Shown piece after piece: positions 7,099 through 14,910 of a stretch of DNA of 64,000 nucleotides. Position 1 is the stretch's first letter; each line of letters begins with the position of its first letter. Source of the stretch: Streptomyces chartreusis NRRL 3882 (lineage in GTDB: Bacteria > Actinomycetota > Actinomycetes > Streptomycetales > Streptomycetaceae); NCBI RefSeq assembly GCF_900236475.1, contig NZ_LT963352.1, positions 4,542,501 to 4,606,500 on the forward strand. The letters run 5' to 3'. Made by a program: the position numbers and the translations under genes. The notes beneath the pieces were generated by a model. It saw only the letters and a program-made list of their open reading frames with translations, made no database searches and was not told the DNA's origin.

Positions 7099-7332
7099 TC
7101 ATCGGACGAGTTCAGCGAGGGGCACTCTCAGGGCGTCGGCGATGAGGAGCAGCTCGGTGAGGCTGGGGGCGCGCTGAGCGGTCTCGTACCGGTGGATCGT
7201 CTTGTGGTCGAGGCCGACGCGCTCGCCCAGCTGGACCTGGGAGAAGCCTGCATGTCGGCGGGTTTCGCGGATGCGGTCCCCGATGACCCTGCGGCGGGCT
7301 AATACCCAGTCGGGCAGGGGGTCGATTGGCAC
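7099..7332 (-). CDS. Small XRE-family DNA-binding protein
   Basis: A 77-residue protein consisting almost only of a helix-turn-helix (RIRETRRHAGFSQVQLGERV, then LDHKTIHRYETAQRAPSLTEL). It is about the size of phage or plasmid repressors of the Cro/C1 class. Transcription runs toward the methyltransferase. A palindrome, TTTACCC-N4-GGGTAAA at 7366-7383, lies about 34 bases upstream of its start and is a likely autoregulatory operator. As the outermost gene of the island beside tRNA-Ala it could be the element's own regulator, but this is inference. Confidence 0.75.
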   Translation of the reverse strand: MPIDPLPDWVLARRRVIGDRIRETRRHAGFSQVQLGERVGLDHKTIHRYETAQRAPSLTELLLIADALRVPLAELVR

Positions 7333-7365
7333 CCGATAAAGCTGTAACGATCATGACGCCGCGTC

Positions 7366-7383
7366 TTTACCCGTATGGGTAAA
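7366..7383 (-). promoter_or_regulatory. Palindromic operator upstream of small XRE gene
   Basis: TTTACCCGTATGGGTAAA has 7-bp arms and a 4-bp centre. Its position just before the XRE start suggests autoregulation by a dimer. Confidence 0.5.
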
Positions 7384-7786
7384 TATCGCGAGCACGATGG
7401 GGAAGGCGTGTGTTAGGGACTGCCACCCCCCAGCGCATACGGATGACGCCCGGTGTACCTCTGTCCGCCGGAATGCGTCGTTCCTGGCTCTGACTCCGGT
7501 CAGAGCAAGCCGCCCCACCCCGCGCACGGGGTGGGGCGGTCTACGTTTGTACGAGCGCCCCCCGCCGATCCGCTCGGCGGGGGTCGCCGCCCGCGGGCCA
7601 GGCCTCCCCGCCCGAGTCCCGCAGGTGGCGACGAGCCTCTGTCTGGCGCGCGAGGGGAGTCACGCCGTCCTCGTCTGTGCTGGCAGCCTATGACGCCTGC
7701 CCGGTAGATCAAGTCCCCCGCACAGGCGATGACAAATTCATGATCACTTGGGGGTGTGGACTCTATGCGGACTTTGATCATGAAAG
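7384..7786. other. Intergenic junction between island and core, hairpins only
   Basis: I see no convincing gene here. A 13-bp perfect hairpin lies at 7510-7539, a 10-bp hairpin at 7559-7583, and an inverted repeat TTCATGATCA / TGATCATGAA at 7737-7746 and 7775-7784. The last lies just outside the tRNA-Ala terminator, where the attachment region of an island inserted at this tRNA would be expected. No duplicated piece of tRNA-Ala was found in the window. Confidence 0.5.
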
Positions 7787-7815
7787 CGCCCTCCGGGATG
7801 TGGTCCCGGAGGGCG
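7787..7815 (-). terminator. tRNA-Ala terminator
   Basis: A 12-bp stem (CGCCCTCCGGGA at 7787-7798 with 7804-7815) is followed, in the tRNA reading direction, by CTTTCAT. Confidence 0.8.
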
Positions 7816-7827
7816 TCTGACCTGCAG

Positions 7828-7900
7828 TGGAGCCTAGGGGAGTCGAACCCCTGACATCTGCCATGCAAAGACAGCGCTCTACCAACTGAGCTAAGGCCCC
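7828..7900 (-). tRNA. tRNA-Ala (TGC)
   Basis: Read on the minus strand, the 73 bases start GGGGCCTTAGCTCAGTTGG and fold into a full cloverleaf. The anticodon loop is CTTTGCATG with anticodon TGC, the T-arm is GGGGTTCGACTCCCC and the acceptor arm pairs GGGGCCT with AGGCTCC. It marks the left edge of the conserved core sequence and is a plausible integration target for the island to its left. Confidence 0.97.
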
Positions 7901-8082
7901 GGAAGAGGAACGTCCGCCCGGAGGAACCACGTCCCGGTCGGCGTCGGAGACCAGAGTACCGGGTCACCCCCGTGATTCCGCAAAAGGATTGGGGGTCCCC
8001 GTCGCCGACCACTCTCCGTAAGATGCTCGGCGTGGTTCGCTACCGCGAACCGCCGTACTTGGGGAAGCGATGGGGAGACGCA

Positions 8083-8631
8083 ATGGACGCCGCACAGCAG
8101 GAAGCCACCGCAAGAGCGCGGGAACTGCAGCGGAACTGGTACGGGGAGCCGTTGGGGGCGCTCTTCCGTAGGCTGATCGACGATCTTGGTCTCAACCAGG
8201 CTCGTCTCGCGGGGGTTCTGGGACTGTCCGCACCGATGCTCTCGCAGCTGATGAGCGGTCAGCGGGCGAAGATCGGCAATCCCGCTGTGGTGCAGCGGGT
8301 GCAGCTGCTTCAGGACCTGGCGGGGCAGGTCGCGGACGGCAGCGTGAGCGCGGCCGAGGCCACCGAACGCATGGAGGAGATCAAGAAGTCACAGGGGGGC
8401 TCGGTGCTCAGCAACACCACGCAGACGACGAGCAGTTCGGGGGCGCCCACGGTCAAGCGCGTCGTCCGGGAGATCCAGTCGCTGCTGCGCTCGGTCGCGG
8501 CGGCGGGCGACATCATCGACGCCGCGGAGACCCTCGCCCCGACGCACCCGGAACTGGCCGAGTTCCTCCGGGTGTACGGCGCCGGCCGCACCTCGGACGC
8601 GGTCGCGCACTACCAGTCCCACCAGAGCTGA
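8083..8631 (+). CDS. Conserved helix-turn-helix DNA-binding protein
   Basis: A 182-residue protein; ATG 8083 has GGGAG at 8072-8076 and fits the first helix. Residues about 24-75 form a Cro/C1-like helix-turn-helix (LIDDLGLNQARLAGVLGLSA, then PMLSQLMSGQRAKI). A linker rich in Ser and Thr and a helical C-terminal half (VKRVVREIQSLLRSVAAAGD and on) follow. It is the first core gene beside tRNA-Ala and precedes the Ser/Thr kinase gene. Such proteins are widely conserved in Streptomyces but no function is established to my knowledge. A role linked to the kinase is only contextual. Confidence 0.8.
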   Translation: MDAAQQEATARARELQRNWYGEPLGALFRRLIDDLGLNQARLAGVLGLSAPMLSQLMSGQRAKIGNPAVVQRVQLLQDLAGQVADGSVSAAEATERMEEIKKSQGGSVLSNTTQTTSSSGAPTVKRVVREIQSLLRSVAAAGDIIDAAETLAPTHPELAEFLRVYGAGRTSDAVAHYQSHQS

Positions 8632-8873
8632 CCCCGCCTCCCGGCTGCCGAAGGGGGTTCGGCACCGGGCGTCGGGTGAGGTGAAGGGGGCCGCGTCACG
8701 GTACGGGCGGGCACGAGGGGGCGTGTGCCGTACGGGGGAACCGGTCGACGCGAGGGGGCGTGTATCGCTCATCGGGGGAGCCAAGGGGAGCCGTTTCGCC
8801 CGTCGGGGAGTCGTAACGCTCACCGAGGGGGAAGCAAGGGGGGAGACCACAGGGGGAGGAGCGACGTACAGCC

Positions 8874-10529
8874 ATGGGTGAGGTGTTCGCCGGCCGGTAC
8901 GAACTGGTCGATCCGATCGGACGCGGAGGGGTCGGCGCCGTCTGGCGCGCCTGGGACCACCGCCGCCGCCGCTATGTGGCCGCCAAGGTCCTGCTCCAGA
9001 GCGACGCGCACTCGCTGCTGCGCTTCGTCCGCGAACAGGCCCTGCGGATCGACCACCCCCATGTGCTCGCCCCCGCCAGCTGGGCCGCCGACGACGACAA
9101 GGTCCTCTTCACCATGGACCTGGTCGCCGGCGGCTCACTGGTCCACCTAGTCGGCGACTACGGCCCTCTGCCGCCGGCCTTCGTCTGCACGCTGCTCGAC
9201 CAGCTGCTGGCGGGGCTGGCCGCGGTGCACGCGGAGGACGTCGTGCACCGCGACGTCAAACCCGCCAACATCCTTCTGGAAGCCACCGGTACGGGCCGGC
9301 CGCGGCTGCGGCTGTCCGACTTCGGCATCGCCATGCGGCTGGGCGAGCCCCGCCTCACGGAGACCAACCTCGTGGTGGGGACGCCCGGTTATCTCGCGCC
9401 CGAGCAGATGTTGGGCGCGGAGCCGGACTTCCCCGCCGACCTTTTCGCCGTGGGCCTGGTCGCGCTGTACCTGCTGGAGGGCGCCAAGCCGGACAGCAAG
9501 GCGCTCATCCAGTACTTCGCCGAGCACGGAACCCCCGGTGCGCCCAAGGGCATTCCGGAGCCGCTGTGGCAGGTGGTGGCCACGCTGCTCCAGCCGGACC
9601 CGCAGGCCCGGTTCCGCACGGCCACGGGGGCACGCAAGGCGCTCGCCGCCGCCGTGGAGCTCCTGCCCGAGCCGGGCCCGGACGACGAGCTGATCGAGAT
9701 CTTCGACCAACTCGGCCCGCTGCCCCCGGGGTTCGGGCCGAACGGACCACTGGAGAAAGCCCGGGGTCTGCGACCGAGAGAGGACGAGCCGCCCGGCCCG
9801 GCGACGGACGAGGAGAGCTCCGGTCCGGCAGCCGACCAGCAGCGGTACGGTTCCGCAGCCGACCAGCAGCGGTACGGTCCGGCGGCCCAGGAGCCACCCC
9901 GGCAGGACGCCCAGGCCCCCTCGGGAACGGAGGCGTCGGCGTCGTGGCAGGGCTCCGCCGCGCCCGGCGACGGCGACGCCTGGTCCGACCCGGGCGCAGC
10001 GGTCGTACAGCCCGGCTCCGGCCAGGACACCGCGCCACCGGCGGCCCCCGCTCAGCCGCCCTCCATGTCGGACACCGGCAGCTTCCACCTGCCGCCGCCC
10101 CAGGCCACCGCCACCAACTCCGCCACGCCGGGCGACGCACAGGGCGATCCACCGGCCTCACACCAGCAGGCCCTCTACTCCCCCTACGACCCCACACACG
10201 CCCTGTCCCCGTCCCAGCCGCTCCCACCGGCGTACCCGAACCACGCGGGTTATCCCGGTCAGTCGCTGCCCCCCGCAACCCAGCAGCACACCAACACCTC
10301 CACGGCCCCCTACACCGCCCAGACCCCGCAGACCCCGACCCCGCAAGTCCCACCGTCCGGCCAAGGGACTCCGTCCGGCCAAGGGACTCCGTCCGGACAG
10401 GGCACTTCACGGCACCGAGCACACCGCCCGCCCCGCCGCCCCGGTCCCCCGGCCAAGGTCGCGGTCCCGCTCCTGCTCCTCGCCCTGGCCTGCTACGCCG
10501 TGGGGTTCTGGGCCCTGACCCGCATCTGA
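8874..10529 (+). CDS. Membrane-anchored Ser/Thr protein kinase
   Basis: A 551-residue Hanks-type kinase. The catalytic domain (about 8-265) has the Gly loop IGRGGVGAVW, Lys in AAKVLL, catalytic HRDVKPANIL, DFGIA and the GTPGYLAPEQ activation segment, all intact. A 240-residue Pro/Gln/Ser-rich linker follows, with tandem repeats (DQQRYG twice near 9835-9880, SGQGTP-type units near 10358-10402). One C-terminal membrane helix (VPLLLLALACYAVGFWALT) ends the protein with almost no extracellular part, so no external sensor domain is present. ATG 8874 follows a long G-rich leader without a clear ribosome site. Confidence 0.92.
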   Translation: MGEVFAGRYELVDPIGRGGVGAVWRAWDHRRRRYVAAKVLLQSDAHSLLRFVREQALRIDHPHVLAPASWAADDDKVLFTMDLVAGGSLVHLVGDYGPLPPAFVCTLLDQLLAGLAAVHAEDVVHRDVKPANILLEATGTGRPRLRLSDFGIAMRLGEPRLTETNLVVGTPGYLAPEQMLGAEPDFPADLFAVGLVALYLLEGAKPDSKALIQYFAEHGTPGAPKGIPEPLWQVVATLLQPDPQARFRTATGARKALAAAVELLPEPGPDDELIEIFDQLGPLPPGFGPNGPLEKARGLRPREDEPPGPATDEESSGPAADQQRYGSAADQQRYGPAAQEPPRQDAQAPSGTEASASWQGSAAPGDGDAWSDPGAAVVQPGSGQDTAPPAAPAQPPSMSDTGSFHLPPPQATATNSATPGDAQGDPPASHQQALYSPYDPTHALSPSQPLPPAYPNHAGYPGQSLPPATQQHTNTSTAPYTAQTPQTPTPQVPPSGQGTPSGQGTPSGQGTSRHRAHRPPRRPGPPAKVAVPLLLLALACYAVGFWALTRI

Positions 10530-10579
10530 GCACGCGTGAGCACCAGCCCGGGCGGCCGCCCGGCTCCCTCACCCGGCGC

Positions 10580-11941
10580 CTACCCGGTGCTCCTCCGCCG
10601 AGCCACCACGGTCCACACCCCGAGCCCCACCAGCAGCGCGCTCCCCGTGCCGATGCCGCCTACCGCGACGACCCGCATCGCCGTGTCGTCACCTCCGGCC
10701 ACGCCCTCGGCCGCCGCCTCCCGGTCCTGGTCCGAGACCTCGAAGACACCCTTCGGCTCGGACTCGCCCACGTAGTCGGGCCCGCCCCGCGCCGCCCCGC
10801 TCACCCGGACCCGCAATGTCATCGGGAACGGCCCGTCCCCGAAGGTGTCGGCGACGCTCTCGGCGAGGTGGGCGACGAGGTAATAGGAGCCGGCGAAGCG
10901 CACCGCAGCGACCCGGCCGACGGCGGCGTAGCGGTTGGCGTGGTCGACCGGCGGCAGGATGGGCAGGCTGCCGGACTTCTGGCCGCCGTCGTAGCCGACG
11001 CCCACGTCGGCGACGGGGCCGCGCGCCGGGTTGTACAGGGCCAGGTCCAGCGCGTCGGGCGCGTAGCCGGTGCCGCCGGAGGCCGAGCTGCCCAGGTCGG
11101 CGGTGACGTGGAGCTGCTGGCCCCAGTCGACCGGCACCTCGTAGAAGAGCGTCTCGCCGGGCCGGATGTCGTCCCGCCAGACCCCCTGGTCCAGCGGGGT
11201 CGCCCCGGCGAACCCCGCACCGCCCCGGCGGTCCTCCGCCTCCCCTTGGAGCGGCTCGGGCGAGGCGGAGTTCCACACCTCGGGTGCGCTGGTCGGCCCG
11301 GTCTTCGCCGTCCGGGGCTCCGTCATCGCGACGAGTTCCAGGTCCCAGGCGTCGGGCGAGGAGCCCTCGCCCTTCGGGTCGACGCGCTCGACGGACACGT
11401 AGTAGGCCCCGGCCTCCCGGCACAGCGGCTTGGTGGGCGAGATCTCGCGCCGGCCCCATGCCGCGATCGGGTGCGGACTGCGGGCGGCGCCGAAGCTCGC
11501 CGTGTCGACGGAACAGGGGGCGCCGTCGTCGTCCTGCACGGACACCTTGAGCCCGTCGATGACGGAGACGGTACTGCCGGGGGAGGGGACGGCCGTGACG
11601 GAGACGTACGCGTTCGAGGTGGCGTCGAGCTGGAGGCGGTAACTGACCTTGCCGCTGCTCGGGAGGGAGCTCTTGTAGGCCGTGCCGGGCGTCAGCGCCA
11701 CGGCGTCAGCGGTGCTCCTCGCCCCCTCGATGTGCCGGGCGTCGTCGGCGAAGGCGTACGGACTCGGCGACTGAGCCGCCGTACCGGACGCCCCGGCGGC
11801 GGCCGGGGCGGCCTGGCCGGGCACCACGGCGGCCGTCGTACCCAGCACCACCGCCACGACGCCCAGGCGCACGAGCACCGACGGACGACGGCCGCGCCAC
11901 GCGCCCGCACGCCCCCACGCCGTACGACACCGTCCCCTCAC
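10580..11941 (-). CDS. Secreted, membrane-anchored protein of unknown function
   Basis: A 453-residue protein from GTG 11941 with GGGAGGGG upstream. An Arg-rich start leads to a signal helix (VLVRLGVVAVVLGTTAAVV) and a small-residue cleavage region near residue 50. The long exported part is beta-rich with YYVSVERVD and YYLVAHLAE segments, and has no enzyme motif I recognise. A C-terminal helix (GIGTGSALLVGLGVWTVVA) followed by RRR would anchor it in the membrane. The two segments with TLFYEVPVDWGQQLHV character resemble lectin-like or pre-peptidase beta sandwiches, but this is weak. It is convergent with the kinase gene, 50 bases away. Confidence 0.75.
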   Translation of the reverse strand: MRGRCRTAWGRAGAWRGRRPSVLVRLGVVAVVLGTTAAVVPGQAAPAAAGASGTAAQSPSPYAFADDARHIEGARSTADAVALTPGTAYKSSLPSSGKVSYRLQLDATSNAYVSVTAVPSPGSTVSVIDGLKVSVQDDDGAPCSVDTASFGAARSPHPIAAWGRREISPTKPLCREAGAYYVSVERVDPKGEGSSPDAWDLELVAMTEPRTAKTGPTSAPEVWNSASPEPLQGEAEDRRGGAGFAGATPLDQGVWRDDIRPGETLFYEVPVDWGQQLHVTADLGSSASGGTGYAPDALDLALYNPARGPVADVGVGYDGGQKSGSLPILPPVDHANRYAAVGRVAAVRFAGSYYLVAHLAESVADTFGDGPFPMTLRVRVSGAARGGPDYVGESEPKGVFEVSDQDREAAAEGVAGGDDTAMRVVAVGGIGTGSALLVGLGVWTVVARRRSTG

Positions 11942-12056
11942 GCGCCACCCCTCCCGTCACCGGACCGCAGAACCGCCGTGCGCCCTCGAACCGTGGAACC
12001 GTGGCCCATCCTGCCCCGCCGCCGCGCCCGGCACCCCGCCGTCCGCGCAAACACAC

Positions 12057-12083
12057 AAAACCCCGACCGCGAGGCGGCCGGGG
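12057..12083 (-). terminator. DLW-39 gene terminator
   Basis: CCCCGACCGC (12061-12070) pairs with GCGGCCGGGG (12074-12083) and is followed on the minus strand by TTTTGTGT. Confidence 0.75.
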
Positions 12084-12108
12084 TGTGCTCGGTATGGGAT
12101 GTCGTGAC

Positions 12109-12237
12109 TCACGAACCCGTGGGCACGGAGTCAGTCGCCTCCGTCCACAGATCCTGCTCGGCGCGATCCGCCTGGATCTGGCGGTACACGAGGAGCCCGC
12201 CGATGGCGGCCAGTGCGACCAGGAGAAGCTTCTTCAC
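12109..12237 (-). CDS. DLW-39 family small membrane protein
   Basis: A 42-residue protein beginning at GTG 12237 with GAGG about eight bases upstream. An N-terminal membrane helix (KKLLLVALAAIGGLLVY) is followed by a charged tail in which AEQDLWTEATD carries the DLW motif that names this actinobacterial family. It is conserved next to tRNA-Ile, DUF3566 and gyrA in Streptomyces. The function is unknown. It has its own hairpin terminator and a candidate promoter/operator at 12283-12312. Confidence 0.8.
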   Translation of the reverse strand: MKKLLLVALAAIGGLLVYRQIQADRAEQDLWTEATDSVPTGS

Positions 12238-12282
12238 CGCGCGACCTCGTCTTTCCTTGACGTAGGGGACCTCTGGCGCCCG

Positions 12283-12312
12283 ACTATACACACCGACCGA
12301 TACCGATCGGTG
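12283..12312 (-). promoter_or_regulatory. Candidate DLW-39 promoter with inverted repeat
   Basis: TATAGT on the minus strand (12283-12288) is a good -10. An inverted repeat, CACCGACCG / CGATCGGTG (12291-12299 and 12304-12312, one mismatch), occupies the -35 spacer and could be an operator. No good -35 hexamer is visible. The rest of 12313-12573 holds no gene. Confidence 0.4.
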
Positions 12313-12573
12313 ACCTGAGTCGGCCCTCAACTCCCGTCCGGGGAACCGCGATAGCAGCGGAGTCCGCCACTCCAACCGGAGAGTGATCACACGCCGACCG
12401 ACGGTTACTTCGACCCCTCTCGCCCCTTTCCTCACCTTTTCGCACCTCTTGCGCCCATCCGGGTGGTGTTCATCCGAACATCGACGCGCCACGGGCGTCG
12501 GTCCACCACTTCTCGGCCCCCATACACATCATGAGGAAAGTACGCAAATCGCCCGACCCGAAAGTGAGGGGTT

Positions 12574-12939
12574 ATGGCCCGGAACAAGGTCATGAAGCTC
12601 TGGACCGCCATCGTCACCGCCTTCCTCGCCCTGTGCACGGCGCTCGGATTCGTCACCACGACCGCCGCGGCGGCGGTACCGCAGACCGAGCAGGAGCGCA
12701 ACAGCGCGCTCATCCCGCAGCAGCGGACGGCACCGGCGGCGGCCGCCCCCAGGTCCTTGTCCTACGCCAGGGCCCTGCCCCCCACGATGAAACAGCGCAT
12801 CCACGCCGAGGCCCACGGCAAGTCCCCCAGCTGCCGCCACCGCACGCTCGCGGATACGACGGCGTCCCCCACCGCCCACTGCCCCGTCGACGACACCGAG
12901 GCCGACCCGGCGGACCATCTCACTCCGCTCCAGCGCTGA
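12574..12939 (+). CDS. DUF6344 family secreted/membrane protein
   Basis: A 121-residue protein starting MARNKVMKLWTAIV, with one hydrophobic helix (AIVTAFLALCTALGFVTTTAA) that acts as a signal peptide or anchor, followed by a short Ala-rich cleavage-like region. The remainder is polar and contains two Cys (SCRHRT and AHCPVDD) that could form a disulfide outside the cell. The position beside DLW-39 and the gyrA block is conserved in Streptomyces and fits DUF6344 proteins. The role is unknown. A weak stem (GTGGTG 12463-12468 with CACCAC 12504-12509, enclosing a 5-bp hairpin) lies in its leader. Confidence 0.7.
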   Translation: MARNKVMKLWTAIVTAFLALCTALGFVTTTAAAAVPQTEQERNSALIPQQRTAPAAAAPRSLSYARALPPTMKQRIHAEAHGKSPSCRHRTLADTTASPTAHCPVDDTEADPADHLTPLQR

Positions 12940-12970
12940 GATCACCGGCATCTCCCGGCGATCCGCGTAC

Positions 12971-13002
12971 AGGCCCGGCGGCTCCCAGGAGCCGCCGGGC
13001 CT
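12971..13002. terminator. Bidirectional hairpin terminator
   Basis: A 15-bp perfect stem (12971-12985 with 12988-13002) lies between the convergent DUF6344 and secreted-protein genes. The loop is only CA. Confidence 0.8.
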
Positions 13003-13018
13003 TCTTCGACGAGTGATG

Positions 13019-13927
13019 TCAGCCCTTGGAGAGCGTGACCTGTGACTCCTGCTGTCCGGTGTCGACCGTCACCGGGTAGTCCCGGTCGTCCGCCCGGGCC
13101 CTGCTGCGTATCGTCGCGGCACCGGGCTGGAACGAGGTGCCGGGCTCCTGGCTGGTGAGGCTGACCGACCAGGGGACGGGCGCACCCGGGGTGCAGGCCA
13201 CGGTCGTCTGGTAGGACGCGCCCGGCGTCCCCTTCTTCTGGATCTGGAAGACCTGCCCGTTGAGCGAAACGCTCGCGGGCTTGTTGCACGTCACGGTGCC
13301 GCCGACGGTGACCCGCCCCTCCGGCACCTCCACCGTGCCCTCGGGGTCGACGGTCATCCCCATGGCCAGTTCGGCCGGAGGCTCGGGCATGACCGCGTGC
13401 ACCGCACCGCGCAGCGGCACCGTCGAGCCGTTGCAGTACTGCTCGAAGGTGGCGTCGAGCTCGCTGATGTAGCCGTAGGGGCCGAAGGCGATGTGCTCGA
13501 TGGTGAAGGAACCGGAGTTGGTGTTGCACCACTTCTCGGTCCCGTTGTCGGTCCCGCTGAACACCAGTTCCGGATCCTCCGGCTGGGCGTCGGGCCACTG
13601 CTTCGCCCCGGTGTACGTGGTGCCCTCGGTCAGCTTCTGACCGTCGGGGGCGGCGACGATGAGCCGCCAGAGCGTGCCCTGCTCCGCGTCCACCGCGACG
13701 GTCAGGCTGTTCCCGTCCGTGCTGCCCTGGACGTCGAACATCTGGACCGCTCCAGCCGTGTACTCGTACGACTGACCTCCGGATATGGGCTCACCCGCGT
13801 CGCCGCTGAAGCTCAGCGTTCCCGACGCCGCGCTGTAGGCCTGCGCGGTGCCCGCCAGCGGTGCGACCGCGAGCGCGGCCATCGCCGCGACAACCCCCAC
13901 CGTCCGGGCCAGGACGCGTCTGGGCAT
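13019..13927 (-). CDS. Secreted protein of unknown function
   Basis: A 302-residue protein. ATG 13927 is chosen because it begins a clean signal peptide (MPRRVLARTVGVVAAMAALA, ending GTAQA near residue 31); an upstream start at 13987 would add 20 charged residues. The mature part is beta-rich with four Cys (EKWCN, EQYCN, VTCNK, VACTP), likely two disulfides. No catalytic motif is seen. Its first 170 residues resemble other Streptomyces secreted proteins of unknown function that begin with SFSGDAGE..SGGQSY. It shares the bidirectional terminator with DUF6344. Confidence 0.75.
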   Translation of the reverse strand: MPRRVLARTVGVVAAMAALAVAPLAGTAQAYSAASGTLSFSGDAGEPISGGQSYEYTAGAVQMFDVQGSTDGNSLTVAVDAEQGTLWRLIVAAPDGQKLTEGTTYTGAKQWPDAQPEDPELVFSGTDNGTEKWCNTNSGSFTIEHIAFGPYGYISELDATFEQYCNGSTVPLRGAVHAVMPEPPAELAMGMTVDPEGTVEVPEGRVTVGGTVTCNKPASVSLNGQVFQIQKKGTPGASYQTTVACTPGAPVPWSVSLTSQEPGTSFQPGAATIRSRARADDRDYPVTVDTGQQESQVTLSKG

Positions 13928-14210
13928 GGTGCTTCTCGTCAAGGTTCCCCCCAAGGGAATGACTCCGGGGAGGCCGGCCGGCCTCACTCAAGAAGCGCTG
14001 GGACGTCGGCAAGCGTCACAGGAGCCTCATAGGCAACGCACGCGCTTCCCGGGGTACTTCCCGATCCCCTGTCCCCCACGAAGTCGCACGACGCAAGCGG
14101 GGCAGGACGAACGAGTACAGACGCCCCCAGGCGGCCCAACAGCGCATGCGCGGTCGGGGAGCGAGAGATGTGCTGGACACGTCCCGACCGTCGACACAGG
14201 GAGTAAACCA

Positions 14211-14453
14211 ATGCGTCTGCCTACCATCGCCGCAGCCGCCGCTTTGGCTTTGACCGGTGCCCTCTCCATCGTGGGCACGACGGCCGCCCACGCCCAACCC
14301 GAACCACCTACCCCACCCGCCGTGGTCGTCCCTCCGCCCAACGTCGTCGTCCCTCCTGGAGCCGTGGTCATCCCTCCCCCCAACGCAGTCGTCCCTGCTG
14401 GAGCCGTGGTCGTCCCTCCGCTCGGGGAGATGCCTCCCGGGCAGGACGGCTGA
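14211..14453 (+). CDS. Small secreted Pro/Val-repeat protein
   Basis: An 80-residue protein with AGGGAG (14198-14203) seven bases before the ATG. Residues 1-29 form a signal peptide ending AAHAQ. The mature 50 residues are four imperfect copies of a VVVPP(P/G)-type unit (NVVVPPGAVVIPPPNAVVPA region) and little else. There is no known domain. Such a peptide could be a wall-associated or surface polymer, but the composition is too simple to assign a role. The gene lies just left of the tRNA-Ile-associated remnant. Confidence 0.6.
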   Translation: MRLPTIAAAAALALTGALSIVGTTAAHAQPEPPTPPAVVVPPPNVVVPPGAVVIPPPNAVVPAGAVVVPPLGEMPPGQDG

Positions 14454-14516
14454 GGAACCCACCCGGTCGCTTGCCCGGACCGCGACATGCGCCGGGCGAC
14501 AGGGGGTGGAGGATTT

Positions 14517-14536
14517 GCGGGGCAATAGCGGGGCAA
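14517..14536 (+). repeat. Direct repeats GCGGGGCAA
   Basis: Two copies at 14517-14525 and 14528-14536, 11 bp apart, followed by a terminator hairpin and then the tRNA-Ile fragment. They resemble the paired arm sites found at the ends of Streptomyces integrative elements and may belong to an older insertion. Confidence 0.4.
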
Positions 14537-14552
14537 CAAGATCAACACATGT

Positions 14553-14588
14553 AGAAGCCCGGTAGTCCTGGAGACCTACCGGGCTTCT
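14553..14588. terminator. 13-bp hairpin
   Basis: AGAAGCCCGGTAG (14553-14565) pairs with 14576-14588. It lies 20 bases left of the tRNA-Ile fragment, the same relative place as the terminator beside the intact tRNA-Ile. Confidence 0.7.
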
Positions 14589-14607
14589 CACCTGGCGCTT
14601 TGCCGAT

Positions 14608-14651
14608 GTGGGGCTAACAGGATTCGAACCTGTGGCCTCATCCTTATCAGG
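14608..14651 (-). repeat. Attachment-site copy (tRNA-Ile 3' fragment)
   Basis: Matches 15823-15866 at 43 of 44 positions (C at 14625, T at 15840). It covers the tRNA T-arm, acceptor 3' strand and part of the anticodon arm, then diverges. Confidence 0.8.
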
Positions 14652-14747
14652 TCGATCATGGGACCCCTGGAACATCGGCCAACTCGTCTCCCGCCTCGAC
14701 TGGCTGTCCGTCGAGGCTCGGCGGTGTACGCCGCTGTCCGGCCTTGT

Positions 14748-14769
14748 TGGTGTCAGGTACTGGTGTCAG
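14748..14769 (+). repeat. Arm-type repeats, left end
   Basis: TGGTGTCAG at 14748-14756 and again at 14761-14769, period 13 bp. The same core and period recur at the right end of the element, which points to integrase arm-binding sites. Confidence 0.55.
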
Positions 14770-14910
14770 CGATGAGGGACGCTCATGACAAACCCAACAC
14801 AGCCTACTAAGCGGCTCCGCCGAAGTCTGCTGCTGATCCGCACCTGCGGTACAAACCTGGCCGCTCCTGGTGAACGGGGCTCGGGGGTGAGCTTGTGACA
14901 AGATCGCGGG

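Noticed and set aside
9566..12265. 899-codon plus-strand frame spanning the kinase end and the next genes
   Set aside because: It overlaps the kinase in another frame and two minus-strand genes, and its product is low-complexity Arg/Pro/Gly sequence.
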